This document shows positions 1-13,139 of a stretch of DNA of 64,000 nucleotides, one piece after another. The position numbers and the translations under genes were made by a program. How positions within the stretch are numbered: position 1 is the first letter of the stretch; each line of letters starts with the position of its first letter. The stretch is taken from contig NC_133660.1 of the NCBI RefSeq assembly GCF_037893015.1, forward strand, positions 279,641,567 to 279,705,566. The letters run 5' to 3'. The notes beneath the pieces were generated by a model. That model did not search any database, was not told the origin of the DNA, and worked only from the letters and a program-made list of their open reading frames with translations. This DNA comes from Macrotis lagotis (taxonomy: Eukaryota; Chordata; Mammalia; Peramelemorphia; Peramelidae).

Positions 1-955
1 TCTCTTCAATTGTCATTTTTTTGCCACTACAAAAAGAGCTGCTATGAATGTTTTGGAACATGTAGGACTCCCCCCCCCCCCCTTTTTTATAATTTCTTCT
101 GGATATAGACCTAGAACTGGAATTTCTGGGTCAAAGGTATGAACAGTTTTATTGCTCTTTGGGCAGAGTTTCATATCGTTAGATCCATTCGAAGCTCCAC
201 CAGCAATGTATCAATGTCCCAATCCTCTCACAACCTCTCCAGCATTGATCATTTTCCTTTTTCTCATCTTAGCCAATCTGATAGGAGTGAGTGAGATAAT
301 ATCTCATAGTCATTTAAATTTGCATTTCACTAATAAATAATGATTTGGAGCATTTTTTCATATGATTAATTTAATTTAATTTTCATATGATTTCATATGA
401 TTATATGAATTTAATTTCTTCATTTGACAACTGTCTATTCAGATTTTTTGACCATTTATCAATTGGGAAATGACTTGTAACCTTATAAATTTGATGCAAT
501 TCTCTATATATTTTAGAAATGAGACCTTTATCAGAATTCCTAGTTGTGAAGATTATTTCCCATCCATTTGCTTTCCTTCTAATTTTGGAAGCATTGATTT
601 TATTAGTGAAAAACCTTTTTAATTTAATATAGTCAAAATCATTCATTTTGCCGTTTATAATGTACTCTAATTTTTGTTTGGTCATAAATTTGTCCCCTTT
701 CCATAGATCTGATAGATAGAGTATTTCTTGGTCTATTAATTTATCTATGGTGTCACCCTTTATGTCTAAATCCTGTACCCATTTTGAGCTTATTTTGGTT
801 TAGGGTATGAGATGTGGCTCTATGTCCAGTTTTTTCCATACCCTTTTCCACTTTTCCCCACAATTTTTATCAGATAGTGAGTTCCTATTTCAGAAGCTGA
901 TGTCTTTGTGTTTGTCAAACAATAGATTGCTGTAGCCATTTGCTGCAATTTCTTT

Positions 956-1650
956 CTTTCTTTCTTTATGAATTTTACAATTTTCCCCCCAATCTCACTT
1001 CCCTCCCCCACCTCCTACAGAAGGCAGTCTGATAGTCTTTACATTGTTTTCATCCTATACACTGTTCAAAATTGAATGTGTTGAGAGAAAAATCATATCT
1101 TTAAAGAAAAAATAAAATATAAGAGATAGCAAACATATATAAAACATAAGATAAATTTTTTTTTAAAAATTAAAGGTGATGTCTTTGGTCTTTGTTTAAA
1201 CTCCATATTTTTTCCTTTGGATACAGATGGTGTTCTCCATTGCATATACCCTAAAATTGTTCCCAATTATTGCATTGATGGAATGAGCAAGTCCATTAAC
1301 CCCCATGCTGCTGTTAGGGTGTACAATATTCTTCTGGTTCTGCTCATTTCACTCATCATCAGTTCATGCAAGTCTTTCCAGACTTCTCTGAATTCCTAAC
1401 CCTTCTGGTTTCTAATACAACAATTGTGTTCCATAATGTCACATATACTACAATTTGTTCAGCCATCCCCCAATTGATGGACTCACTCAATTTCCAATTC
1501 TTTGCCACCACAAACAGGGCTGCTATAAATATTTTTGTACAAGTGATATTTTTACCCTTTTTCATGATCTCTTCAGGGTATAGACCCAGTAGTGGTATTG
1601 CTGGATCAAAGGGGATGCACATTTTTATTGCCCTTTGGGTGTAATTCCAA
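956..1650 (-). mobile_element. 5'-truncated L1 nested inside the older L1
   Basis: The left end is a T-rich tail followed by the marsupial L1 3' UTR (minus strand), then the ORF2 C-terminus at 1622-1359 (CIPFDPAIPLLGLYPEE, CTKIFIAALFVVAKNWK). The host L1 ORF2 stops at about 941 and resumes in phase at about 1658 (YWLRNR region), so this copy inserted into it. Flanks 938-955 and 1651-1669 look like a mutated target-site duplication (shared pattern ATTT-CT-TTTCTTT). It is roughly 700 bp, a typical 5'-truncated L1. Confidence 0.85.
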
Positions 1651-3244
1651 ATTTTACTATGGTTTCTTTTGAACTATCCTAATCCACTGATCCATTATTC
1701 TATTTCTTAACCAGTACCAGGCAGCTTTAATGACTGCTGTTTTATAGTATGGTTTTAGATCTGGTAGAGTTAGACCACCTTCCTTTACATTTTTTTTCTC
1801 ATCAGTTCCTTTGCTATTCTTGACCTGTTGTTGCTCCAAATGAATTTTGCTACTATTTTTTTCTAATTCATTGAAATAGTTATTTGGTATTACCTCAATC
1901 TAACCATGAGCAATTGGCATTTTCCCAATTATTTCCCAATTATTTAGGTCTGACTCTATTTGAGTGAGAAGTGCTTTATAATTGTGTTCATACAATTTCT
2001 GGGTTTGTCTTGGGAGGTAGATTCCCAAGTATTTAATGTTGTCTCGAGTTACTTTAAATGGAATTTCTCTTTCTATCTCTTGCTCTTGGCCTTTGTTGTT
2101 CATGTATAGAAATGCTAATGTGGGTTTATTTTATATCCTACTATTTTCCTGAATTTGTTAATTGTTTCAAGGATTCTTTAGGTGATTTTCTTGAGTTCTC
2201 TAAGAATACCATCTTATCATTTGCAATGTTTGAAAGCTTTGCCTCTCCATTGCCATCTCTGATTCCTTCAATTTCCTTTTCTTTTCTAATTGCTACACCT
2301 AGCATCTCTAATACTATATTGACTAATAATGCTGATAATGGGCATCCTTGTTTCACCCCGATTTTATTGAAAATGCTTTGAATTTATTCCCATTATGTAT
2401 ATTATTTGTTGATGGTTTTACATAGTTAATACTTATTATTTTAAGAAAAACTCCATTTATTCCTAAACTTTCCAATGTTTTTAAAAGGAATGGATGTTGT
2501 ATTTTATCAAAGGTTTTTTTTTTAATATCTACTGAGATAATAATATGATTTCTGTTGGTTTTGCTATTAATATGTTTAATTATATTGAGTGTTTTCCTGA
2601 TATTGAATCATCCCTGCCTACCTGGTATAAATCCTACCTGATCATAGTATATTATTCTAGTAATAACTTGTTGTAGTCTCATTGCTAAAATTTTACTTTA
2701 GATTTTTGCATCAATATTCATTAGGGAGATTGGTCTATAATTTTCTTAGTCTGTTTTGATTCTTCCTGGTTTAGGTATCAGCACCATGTTGGTGTCATAA
2801 AAGGAGTTTGGTAGAACTCCTCCTTCTCCTATTTTTAAAAATAGTTTATGTAGAATAGGAATTAATTGTTCCTTAAATGTTTGATAAAATTCACTTGTAA
2901 ATCCATCTGGATCTGGAGATTTTCCTCAAGGAGTTTATTGATAGTTTCTTCAATTTCTTTTTTCTGAAATGGGGGTTACTAAGTATTTTATTTCCTCTTC
3001 TGTTAATCCGGGTAGTTTGTATTTTTGTAAATATTCATCCATTTCACTCAGGTTATTAGATGTATTGGTATACAGTTTGGCAAAGTAGCTCTGACTTCCT
3101 TCTTTAATTTCCTCCTCATTGGTGGTTAGTTGACCATTTTCATTGTTGATGCTGGTAATTTGGTTGTCTTCTTTCTTTCTTTTTAATCAGATTAACCAAA
3201 GATTTGTCTATTTTATTGGGGTTTTTTTTCATAAAACCAACTTT

Positions 3245-3399
3245 GGGGCAGCTATGTGGTGCAGTGAATAAAGTACTGGCCCTGGAGTCAGGAGGACCTG
3301 ACTTCAAATCCAGCCTCAGACACTTAATAATTGCTGTGTGACCTTGCACAAATCACTCTTAATCCCATTGCCTGAAATAAATAAAATTAAAAAAAAAAT
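3245..3399 (+). repeat. WSINE-type tRNA-derived SINE in L1
   Basis: It begins GGGGCAGCTATGTGGTGCAG, carries the tRNA-like head (AGTGAATAAAGTACTGGCCC), the 'cagacacttaataattgc' body and an A-rich tail. It splits the L1 ORF2 linker. Weak duplication: ACCAACTTT before, TCCAACTCT after. Confidence 0.88.
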
Positions 3400-4768
3400 C
3401 CAACTCTTAATTTTATTGATTAGATCAATGGTTTTTTTTGCTTTCAATTTTATTAATCTCTCTCTTGATTTTCTCAATTTCTAATTGGGTTTTTAACTTA
3501 GTATCATTAATTTGTTCTTTTTCTAGCTTTTTTAGTTGCATGTCCAATTCATTAATCTCCTCTTTCTCTATTTTATTCATATAGACATTTAGAGATATAA
3601 AGTTTCCCCTCAAAACTGCCTTGACTGCATCCCATAAATTTTGGTATGATATCTCATTAGTATAATTTTCTTGGATATAATTATTGATTATTTCTATTAT
3701 TTACTGTTTCATCCATTCATTATTTAAGATTTAATTATTTCATTTCCAATCAGTTTTTGGTGTATCTTTCCATGACCATTTATTACATATAATTTTTATT
3801 GCATCATGGTCTGAGAAGATTTCTGCCTTTCTGCTTTTGATTTTTGTGTCCTAGTACATGGGCAGTTTTGGTATAGGTGCTAATGAGAAAAAAGTATATT
3901 CTTTTCTATCGCCATTAAGTTTTCTCCAGAGATCTATCATATCTAAATTTTCTAAGATTTCATTCACCTTCTTAACTTCCTATATGTTTATTTTGTAGTT
4001 AGATTAATCTAGTTCTGAGAGAGGAAGATTGAAACCCCCCATTATTAAAATTTTGCTATGTCTCCTTATAAGTCAGTTAGCTTTTCCTCTAGAAATCTGG
4101 ATGCTAAAACACTAGGTACATACATGTTTAGTAATGATATAGCTTCATTACCAATGGTGTCTTTTAAGAAAATATAGTTTCCTTCTTTATTCCTTTTAAT
4201 GAGATAGATTTTTTCTTTTACTTTATCTGAGATCAGGATCACTACCCCTGATTTTTTTTTTACTTCAGTTGAGGCAAAATATATTTTTATTCTATTATTT
4301 TTTTTGAAAGATATATTTTACTCCATCCTTTTACCTTTACCCTGTATGTGTATCTCTGGTTCAAATGTGTTTCTTGTAAGCAACATATTGTAAGTTTCTG
4401 TTTTTTAATCCGTTCTACTATCCACTTTCATTTTATGGGACAGATCATCTCATTCACATTTACAGTTAAGATTACTAATTCTATATTTTCCTCCGTGCTA
4501 TCTTTCTCCATTTATATTTTTCTCTTTCCTTTCCTCTTATTCCTCCCCATCAAAGTTTAACTCCCTTTCCCCTTTAACTTTTCTTTTAAAATTCAACTTT
4601 CGGTTTATTTTCACTTAAACCTTTGCCTTCCCTTTTATCAGTAGCTTCTTCCCTTATCTTTTCCTTTCCCCATCACCCCCCCCCCCCTTCCCTGTAGATT
4701 AGGATAGATTTTTAAACCCAAGTGGAAATGTATTTTACTCTCTCTCTGGGCCAAATCTGAATAGAATT

Positions 4769-5446
<678 letters not shown>

Positions 5447-6354
5447 AAATCTGAATAGAATTTACTCAGTGTTCACTCTCTCCCTTCTTTTCCTCTAAAA
5501 TTATAAAACTTTGTGCCTCTTCACCTGGAGTTATTTATCTCTCAAGTACTATTATTCAGCTATCATCAATCACAGTTTGATTGCTTGAACATTTCTCGTT
5601 ATCAAAGTATCATCACAGATTGATTGCTTGATAAGCATTATTCTTTCAAATTACATCAAATTATAATCATAATCATTTTTTATCTTACCCTCTTTTCAAC
5701 TACCCTCCAAGGATACACAATCTTCCTCATGAGCCAAAGTATCATCCTCAACCAAATTATTTCTTGAACTATTTGTGCCTCCCCACCCAGCACTATTTTC
5801 TCTTACATTTTACCTTCCCCACCCAGGGTTCTTAACCCCTTGTTAGGTGAAGCAAGGACTAACTCAAATCCTGATCTAATTAACTACAAGAATCTTAAAA
5901 ATCTCTAAGTGCTGGGAGGTTCTTAAGGTGCACTTGAGAACTTTATAAATGATTGTAAGCTATGGAAGACAATGACTCAGGACTGCCTAGCTGAAGATGC
6001 CCTCATCAGAATAAGTGCTAAGATTTGTCAGTACAGCAGAGTTAAAGTGGGTCAGACGATGAGACACTCAAATTTAAAGTTAACATCCTTTCTGTTCTTC
6101 AAGGTTTTTTATCTCAAACATAAGTGATGTCATCTTGGACCTCTTCAATGGAAAGACAAGACCCAATTATACTTATATCCCCTAAGTCCAATCTCTTCAG
6201 TTATATTTGACCCTTTAATTATCCTAAGAGAAGTAAAGTCCTCAAGAATTAGAAGTATTATGTCTTCCCTTTTAGGGTTGTATACAATTTGATGGTGTTG
6301 ACCAACATTTATTTTGTTTTGTTTTTTTTTCCTTCCTTTTTCATTTACCTTTTT

Positions 6355-7253
6355 ATGCAACTCTTGAGGCCAGTATGTAGCGACTGAATTCTCTGTTCAG
6401 TTCTGGTCTTTCTGTCTGGAAGTCCTCTATCTCATTGAAAATCCATCTTTCCCCCTGACAGTATATGCTGAATTTTCAGAATAGTAAATTCTGGTGTATA
6501 ATCCGAGGTCATTTCCCTCCAATTTATGGTATTCCAGGTCTTCTGGTCCTTCAGTGTTGAGGCTGACAGGTCCTGTGGAGTCTGACTTGTATTTTCTTTG
6601 TATTTGAATTGTTTTCTTTTTTCTGCTTGCAATATTCTTTCCTTTATTAGAAAGTTTTAGAATTTGGCTATAATTGCCCTTGGAGTTTTTATCTTGAAGT
6701 CTCTTTCTGGAGGGGCTCTGTGTATTCTTTCAATGATTACATTGTCTTCTTGTTCTAGCAGATTTGGACAGTGTTCTCTAATAATTTCCTGCAGGATATT
6801 TTCCAATTTCTTTTTTTTTTTGATCTATACTTTCTAGTAGTCCAATTATTTGAAAAACGTTTCTCCTGGATCTATTTTCTAGGTCATTTGTTTCCCCTAA
6901 AAGATACTTTGCATTTTCTTCAGTTTTTCCAGACTTTTTATTTTGTTTGATGAAATCTTGTAGTCTCATGGATTCATTGCTTTCTATTTTATCAATTATA
7001 ATTTTTAGAGCTTAAATTCTTCAATTACCTTTTGTGTTTCCTTTTAAAGGTGTTGAATTCTCTGGTCCATGTTTCCTAATTTTCCTGCATGACTCTCATT
7101 TCTTTTTTCCCCCCACTTTTCTTCTTCCTCTCTTCTTTGGTTTTTAAATTCTTTTAAAGCTGCTCAATGAGCTTTTGAATTTGAGTCCAATTCATAGACT
7201 GTTTTGAGACTTCCCCTGTGAGTGATTGTTCATTGGTTTTTTTCTTCAGACAT
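6355..7253 (-). pseudogene. L1 ORF1 remnant
   Basis: ORF1p is the RNA-binding chaperone of L1. On the minus strand the start is near 7253. The N-terminal part reads NEQSLTGEVSKQS, followed by a broken coiled coil. The RRM-like start is at 6969-6778 (LENRSRRNVFQIIGLLES). The C-terminal domain is at 6632-6432 (KRKQFKYKE, DLSASTLKD). Several stops and frameshifts. The order and length of parts match the better preserved ORF1 at 52468-53581. Confidence 0.82.
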
Positions 7254-7912
7254 GGCATTGCTATCATCTTTGTCTATAAAGTAGTTTTCTGTAGTGAGCA
7301 CTCTTTTAGCTTGTTTTGCTCATCTTTGTTGTTTTAACTCTGCTCCTGAGATATAGGGAGTATAGATCCAGGTTGTTTTTTTTTTGTTTTTGTTTTTTTT
7401 GCAGGGACTATGGTCTGATCCCTGGCTTGTCATTGGTCAAGATGTTGCCTATGCAGTCTAGGCCTTGCCTTTGCAGAGGTTTGTTCCCTTCTTTATGTCC
7501 AGATTCTGACTTAGTAGTGTTTGTTTCTGACCCAGACTTATCTTTTGTCCCAGTGTTCCCAGGGTTCAGACTTTGTTTGGGGTTGGGATCCTCCTTGCTG
7601 ACTTGTTATCTAGCTACTGGCACCCCTGCTGCTGTCAAGCTTTTGAGACCTGGACTGCACTGTGTCTAAAAGCCTGCAGATGACTTTCCCTGCTCTCCTG
7701 CCTCCTGGACTTTACTTCTCCTTTCCCCCTAAAGAGATAGACCTTCACTGAAGATTCTCCATGATGTCTATCATTGAAAACTTCTTTGAATCTTCTCTTT
7801 TTCTTGGTGGGATTTGTAACTTGAATGTCAAAATAGAGGCTTCGTTTATCTTTGGTAGGGAAAAGCTCCAGGAGCATGTTAGCCTCATGCTGACATCTTG
7901 GCTCCACCCTGG
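7254..7912 (-). promoter_or_regulatory. L1 5' UTR with YY1-like site
   Basis: About 660 bp upstream of ORF1, ending at 7912. The extreme 5' end on the minus strand reads GTGGAGCCAAGATG, the arrangement that places a YY1 site at the transcription start of L1. The sequence is decayed. Confidence 0.6.
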
Positions 7913-8005
7913 AAATCTCAGACACTTGACACTTACTAGCTGTGTGACCTTGGGAAATTCTGTATGACTTTGGGAAAATTACTTAACCCCAGAACTAAGA
8001 GCAAT
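7913..8005 (+). repeat. 3' half of a WSINE-type SINE
   Basis: AATCTCAGACACTTGACACT, then 'actagctgtgtgaccttggg' and 'ttacttaacccca'. Only the 3' half is present. It begins exactly where the L1 5' end stops, so the L1 likely split it. Confidence 0.65.
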
Positions 8006-9865
8006 GGCAGGGCATTGATGTAAGGAAGAACTTTCACCAATGGGAGCTGTTCAAAAATGGAGACTTGAGGTCTTCAAGTAGAGATTGAATTTCTGCTGGT
8101 CATGGATGTTGAGGGCTCCTGTGCAGGCTCCTTCTGCAGCCTAGTCAATATGACTTCTTAGGTCCCTCTCACTGAGGTCCTTCTCAGACTCTTTGAACTG
8201 GTGATTCTCTGTAGTGAATATTCTCTGACTCTCTCTCTCCTAGAGCAGGGCTAGCTACCTTTTATTCTTTGGGTTCTAAGGATACCTTTAGGAGTATCAG
8301 TGATCTTGATCCCTCACTAACTATGCCCTTCCCACAGTTATATGTGGTAAAGAGCCTCAGTTCCACACAATCAGCTTTTTAAATTTATTTTTTTCACAAT
8401 TAGCTTTTTACAAGGAATATCAACTTCAAAGCTGAAAGAGAATGAAAGCAGAAAACGTCATTTAATCCTTCTTCTTATCTCTCTGAGGTCTCCAGGGAGA
8501 GTGTACTTAGACTCATCACAGTTCCTAAAATAACACTGGTTCCACCAATTCACATCCAAAGGTGGCATTGTTGCTGGCTGCTATGGTAGATCAAGGACCC
8601 AGCCAAATGTCAATCCTCTGTTCTAGGGGCATTGGCAATGGGCTAGACTCAAATTTATTGGAATGTAATGAGCTCCCAGGAAGCTCAAAAACTTGATGTC
8701 TTGATCTTTTGAAACTTTTGAATTCTTTCAGCTGAAAGGGATAAGAATAAATACAGACACCAAAGCCTGGAACCTCATTTATTGGCCTCAGTTGGTCTCA
8801 GTGGGGAGGACTAGAAGTCTTTCCCTTTAGAGTGCTGCCTTCTACCAGATACCATCAGTGAAGAAAGAAAAACCATCAGAGTTTAGTCAAAGAACAAAAT
8901 GGTGGAACATCTGTGGGGTATTGACTTTTACATCCTCCCTTGTCCTAGCAATAAAACAAATTGAAAAGATTGCTCCTAGTCATATGGTTAGCTGACTGGA
9001 ACCAGTTCTAGAAGGGCTTCACATCCTCCCAGGTGTCTGTAGACACTTCCCTTTCATGTCATCAGGGCTCTCCAGGAAGAAGGTTCCCTACCTTCCTCTG
9101 TGTGTGTTTGGCTGGGGGTGAGGGGTGGGAAGAGTGTTGGGAGTGCTGTAAGAGGCTCCATGTGCTCCCGCCAGTTTCTGATACCTCTATAAGCTATCAC
9201 CTGATTGCATCCTGTCCTGAATGGTTTTCTCCTTTTATTATGTGTCTGAGTTTTATCCCTCTTATCCCTCCCTAACTAGACTTCAAGTTTCTTGAGGGAC
9301 AGGATGGCACACTATCTTTTTTTCATCTTGCCAAGATGGTGACTAGAAGCTAGACATTATCCCACCCCAGGGACAGGAAGAAGCCCAGGGTGCTTGGAGA
9401 CTTGCTTGACTTGTGTATTTATTTTTGTTAACTCCAACATATTTGATCACACACAGAAGAATGTGAAATCAATCCCTGGTCTTTTTAAAGTGGGGACCAA
9501 GCTGCAGCTGCCTCTAATCTCCTTCCAGTGTGTGGGTTCCTCTGGGGTTTCTGTGGCCCATTTTAAATACTCTTTCTCTGCAGTTGGCAACAGGCTCTTG
9601 GCCCACAGGTCATGAATGCTGCCATTTTGTAGTCCAAAGCATGACAGATACTTAATGTGGGGTAGTGGAGTTTGGGAGCTGTGTTCTAAGACATCTCTCA
9701 GCTCCAATATTCTATCTCCTTTGTTCTAAGTTAGTGTAGGGTGGGGAACCTGAGAGGTAGGAGGTTTGAGAATCATGCTCACTGACCCTATGGAGGACAA
9801 GCCTCCTGTGTCTTCATTTCTTTGTACTCCCAATGAAGGCAGATGGTTATTACCATCCTCCCAGC
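8006..9865. other. Mostly unassigned sequence
   Basis: No gene or clear element. 9230-9310 resembles the plus-strand 3' tail of L2 (AGACTTCAAGTTTCTTGAGG). 9680-9875 begins the TTCTA-rich tandem-like sequence that continues after the L1 at 10815. Confidence 0.4.
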
Positions 9866-9876
9866 TCTGATATTCT

Positions 9877-10803
9877 ATCCTTTTGTTTGTTTGTTTATAA
9901 AAGAAAGATTTTATTTATTTTGAATTTTACAATTTTCCCCTAATCTTGTTTCCCTCCCCCCTCCACATAAGGCAGTGTCAGTCTTTACATTGGTTCCATG
10001 TTATACATTGATCTAAGTTGAATGTGATGAGAGAGAAATCATATCCTTAAGGAAGAAAAATAAAGTATAAGAGATAGCAAAATTACATAATAAGATAACG
10101 GGTTTTTTTTAAATTAAAGGTAATAGTCTTTGGTCTTTGTTCAAACTCCACAACTCCTTCTCTGTCTACAAATGTCTTTCTCCATCGAAGATACCCCCAA
10201 ATTATGCCTGATTGTTGCACTCATAATGAGCAAGTCCATTAAGATTGACCATCACCCCCATGTTGCTGTTAGGGTGGACAGTGTTCTTCTGGTTCTGCTC
10301 ATCTCACTCAGAATCAGTTCATGCAGATCCCTCCAGGCTTCCCTGAATTCCCATCCCTCCTGGTTTCTTTTTCTTTCTTTTTTTTCCTCCTGGTTTCTAT
10401 AGTGTTCCATGACATACATAGACCACAGTTTGTTAAGCCATTCCCAATTGAAGGACATTCATTCAATTTCCAATTCTTTGCCACCACAAACAGGGCTACT
10501 ATGAATATTTTTGTACAAGTTATATTTTTACCTTTTTTCCATCATCTCTTCAAGGTATATACCCAGTAGTGGTATTGCTGGATCAAAGGGTATGCACATT
10601 TTGTTGCCCTTTGGGCCTAATTCCAAATTGCTCTCCAGAAAGGTTGGACGAGTTCACCAATAATGTATTAGATTTTCCACATCCCTTACAACATTGATCA
10701 TTGTCCTTTCTGGTCATATTAGCCAGTCTGAGGGATGTGAAGGGGTACCTCACAGATGCTTTAATTTGCATTTCTCTAATAAGTAGTGATTTAGAGCAAT
10801 TTT
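9877..10803 (-). mobile_element. 5'-truncated L1 with target-site duplication
   Basis: From left: (TTTG)n/poly-T tail, L1 3' UTR, then ORF2 C-terminus on the minus strand (MSFNWEWLNKLWS; HELILSEMSRTRR; and upstream CKGCGKSNTLL, QFGIRPKGQQ). An exact 11-bp duplication TCTGATATTCT occurs at 9866-9876 and 10804-10814. A small T/C-rich insert (about 10365-10390) interrupts ORF2. Confidence 0.93.
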
Positions 10804-10814
10804 TCTGATATTCT

Positions 10815-11240
10815 TTTCTAAGAGCTCTCCATCTTCTAACTTTCCCTGGTCTTTGGTCCCTCCTTGGCTTTGATATTCTATGTTGTATGTTATATTATCC
10901 TTCCTAGCTCCCATATTCTGTTTTAAGATCTTTCCTAGTGTAGACATTCTGTATTATAAGACCACTCCTAGCTCTTAGATTCTCGGATCTAAGATAACTC
11001 TCTAAGCCATAATCTTCTATCTCCTTTGTTCTAAGTTCCTTCTAGTTCTAACATTCCATGTTCTATGACCTAAAGTTCCTCCTAGCTCTAACATTCTATG
11101 TTCTAAATTCCTTCCCAGCTCTGCTAATATGTGTTCTATGTTCCTACCTGTCCTGACACTCTACATTCTGTGTTCTCAGAGCCTTCTAGCTCTAATGGTC
11201 CATGCTTTATGGTCTTAGATTCATCCAGCTTCAGTTTCCA
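10815..11240. repeat. Decayed tandem repeat, unit about 28-35 bp
   Basis: Variants of 'agctctaacattctatgttctaa' followed by 'gttccttccT' recur about every 30 bp. It starts upstream of the L1 (9690-9876) and continues after it, so the L1 landed inside the array. This could be an expanded tail of an old SINE/LINE fragment. Confidence 0.6.
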
Positions 11241-11264
11241 CAGTCTAGATTCCATGGTCCCATT

Positions 11265-11365
11265 AGCAGATAGTCCCCTTGAGAGAAAGGACGATCCTGC
11301 TTCTGTCTTTGAGTCCTAGCATTTGACATAAGGCTAGTTATCTAGTAGATGTCTGAATACCTTCT
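11265..11365 (+). repeat. L2 3' tail, fragment
   Basis: Text like 'cccttgagagaaaggacgat', 'tagcatttgacataaggc', then 'agtagatgtctgaata' follows the plus-strand end of L2 ('ctccatgagggcagggac', 'cacatagtaggtgctcaata'). Confidence 0.45.
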
Positions 11366-11449
11366 GTTGGATTAGCAAAATGGAAACAAGGTGGACACAT
11401 CCCTGCGACATTCACCTATTTGTTAGCTTCTGTGCTCTAGACCATGGTC

Positions 11450-11695
11450 AGTCCCTAAGCCTTTATTAAATGCCCATTATGTAGCACGCCCTCAAGCAGC
11501 TCTCCTTCAACATTCAAACAGCTCTCACAACATAGAGCAGGCAGAGGAAGGTGCACCAGTATGGGGTGAGGTGGGGGCAGGAAGTAATTCCTGTAGAATG
11601 TGGGATTTGAGCAGTTAGAAAGGAAACCTGAGCAGCCTGGAGGTAGAGAGGAGAGAGAACATTCCAAAGCCAGGGGAAGGACAGATAATGAAAAG

Positions 11696-11757
<62 letters not shown>

Positions 11758-13012
11758 TGGTGAAATGTGAAATCAGAGAAACCCAGGACTGTATCTAGGT
11801 TGTAGAGGATATGCAGTGGAGCAAAATATAAGAAGAATGGAAAGGGAGGAAAGGTCCCAGTTGTGAAGGGCTTTGAATGCCAAACAGAGGATTCTGGATT
11901 TGATCCTAGAGGCAATAGGGGGCCTCTAGAGCTTAATGAAGAGGTGGAAGGAGGTGATATGGTCAAACCTGAGCTTTGGGAAAATCATTTTGGAAGTTCA
12001 GTGGAGGATGGACTGGGGGAAAGCAGAGATTTGGGATAGGCAGACTCCTCTCCCCCACCCTCCTAGCAGCTACTGCCATGATCTAGGCTTGAGGTGATGA
12101 AAGTAGGCACCAGGATGGGGGCAGGACCAGAGGAGAGAAAGGGTTATTGTTGAGGTGATGTTGTGAGGGTAGATTCAATAAGACTTGGCAACAACTTGAA
12201 AAGGGGGAGAGTGAAAGAGAAGGGGAAAGTCAAGAATGACATGGGGGTTCTAGAATAAAAAAAATGTTGGAAAGAAGAGAAAATTTGGGGGGGGAAAGAT
12301 ACATTCTCTCTTGGATTTATCATTTTAGATATCTAGAGGGTAATGTTCAAGAGCCAGTTGAAGCTTTCAGGCTGAAGATCTGGAGAGAGATTTGGGGCAC
12401 ATAACTCAATCTGATATCTCCTGTACAGAGATGATAATTGAATCCTTGGGAGATGAGGGACAGTATTTAGAGGGAAAAGAGAAAAGAGTCCAAGGTAGAG
12501 CCTTGGGGCAACCCAAGATTAATCTAGTGATCTGGATAAAGAATCAGTCAAGAAGACTGAGAAGGAGTGGTCAGACAGGTAGGAGAAGAACGAGGAGAGA
12601 GCAGAGCCACAAATCTAAGAGAGAATAAAGTATCCAGGAGAAGTGAGAATTAGGGTTAAGATTGGGGTTACAGTGTCAAAAGGCTTCAGAGAGGACAAGA
12701 AAGATGAGGGAAAAGGAAAAGAGAGGAAATTGATGGCTTCTTCAAGGAGAAAGGAAGGAGAGACATGGAACAATTATTAGCAGGGAAGGTCAGATCAAGA
12801 GAGGGCTTTTCAAGGATGGAGAAAATGTAAGTGTGTCTTTAGACAGTAGGTAAATGAGGAGGGATTGAAGATTAGAGCAAAAATTGGAATAATTGAGGGA
12901 GGCAAGACAGGATGGAATGGGATCACTTGTGTAAGGAAAGAGCTTTGCCTCAGGAGGGAGAAAGGTGAAGGAGGAGAGAGGGGCAGAAGGTCTTTCTTCA
13001 AGTCACAATTTT
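11450..13012 (-). mobile_element. Long L2 LINE fragment
   Basis: Running left to right it follows the reverse complement of L2: 'tttattaaatgcccattatg', 'gaacattccaaagccaggg', 'gtgaagggctttgaatgcc', 'atatggtcaaacctgagctt', 'gagccttggggcaaccc', 'gactgagaaggagtggtcag'. The 3' end is at the left. A (CA)n(GA)n microsatellite sits at 11697-11757. No open frame of useful length survives. Confidence 0.7.
11697..11757. repeat. (CA)22 (GA)8 microsatellite
   Basis: Uninterrupted CA from 11697 to 11740, then GA to 11757. Open frames across it (a run of Cys-Val on the complement) are artefacts. Confidence 0.97.
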
Positions 13013-13080
13013 TCTGAGGCAACACCCATTAAAGTGATTCAAGACTTGGTAAAAAATTGAGATCTAGTTTGCCTTTATAA
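13013..13080 (-). repeat. MAR1-like SINE fragment, inverted
   Basis: This is close to the reverse complement of 14057-14122 ('tctgaggcaacacccattaa' on this strand). It is the minus-strand piece of the same SINE family present twice downstream on the plus strand. Confidence 0.7.
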
Positions 13081-13139
13081 AAAAGTTTGCTATAACTTTG
13101 ACCACATTGGTGCTCCTGTGGGGTCAATAGTACATTTCC

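Larger units (their letters stand above)
1..4505 (-). pseudogene. L1 ORF2 remnant (endonuclease plus reverse transcriptase)
   Basis: In life this encodes the endonuclease/reverse transcriptase that nicks target DNA and primes cDNA synthesis there. The endonuclease start is readable near 4480-4360 (VNVN then CCLQETHL), with an in-frame stop between. The catalytic SDH box survives near 3800 (SDHDAIKI). The linker is at 3613-3425 (GNFISLN, INKIE). The RT palm is at 2356-2141 (KQGCPLSALL), where the usual FADD box reads IAND, so the first catalytic Asp is lost. The C-terminal region covers 2103-1657 (LTLPDLKPYYK, AAWYWLRNR) and 930-1 (IYRELHQI, DKWSKN). It is broken by the nested L1 and a SINE. 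The length fits a 1.2-1.3 thousand residue ORF2 lacking its last few dozen codons at the window edge. Confidence 0.88.

Noticed and set aside
11514..11966. 150-codon minus-strand frame with Cys-Val repeats
   Set aside because: It runs through the (CA)n(GA)n microsatellite and an L2 fragment.
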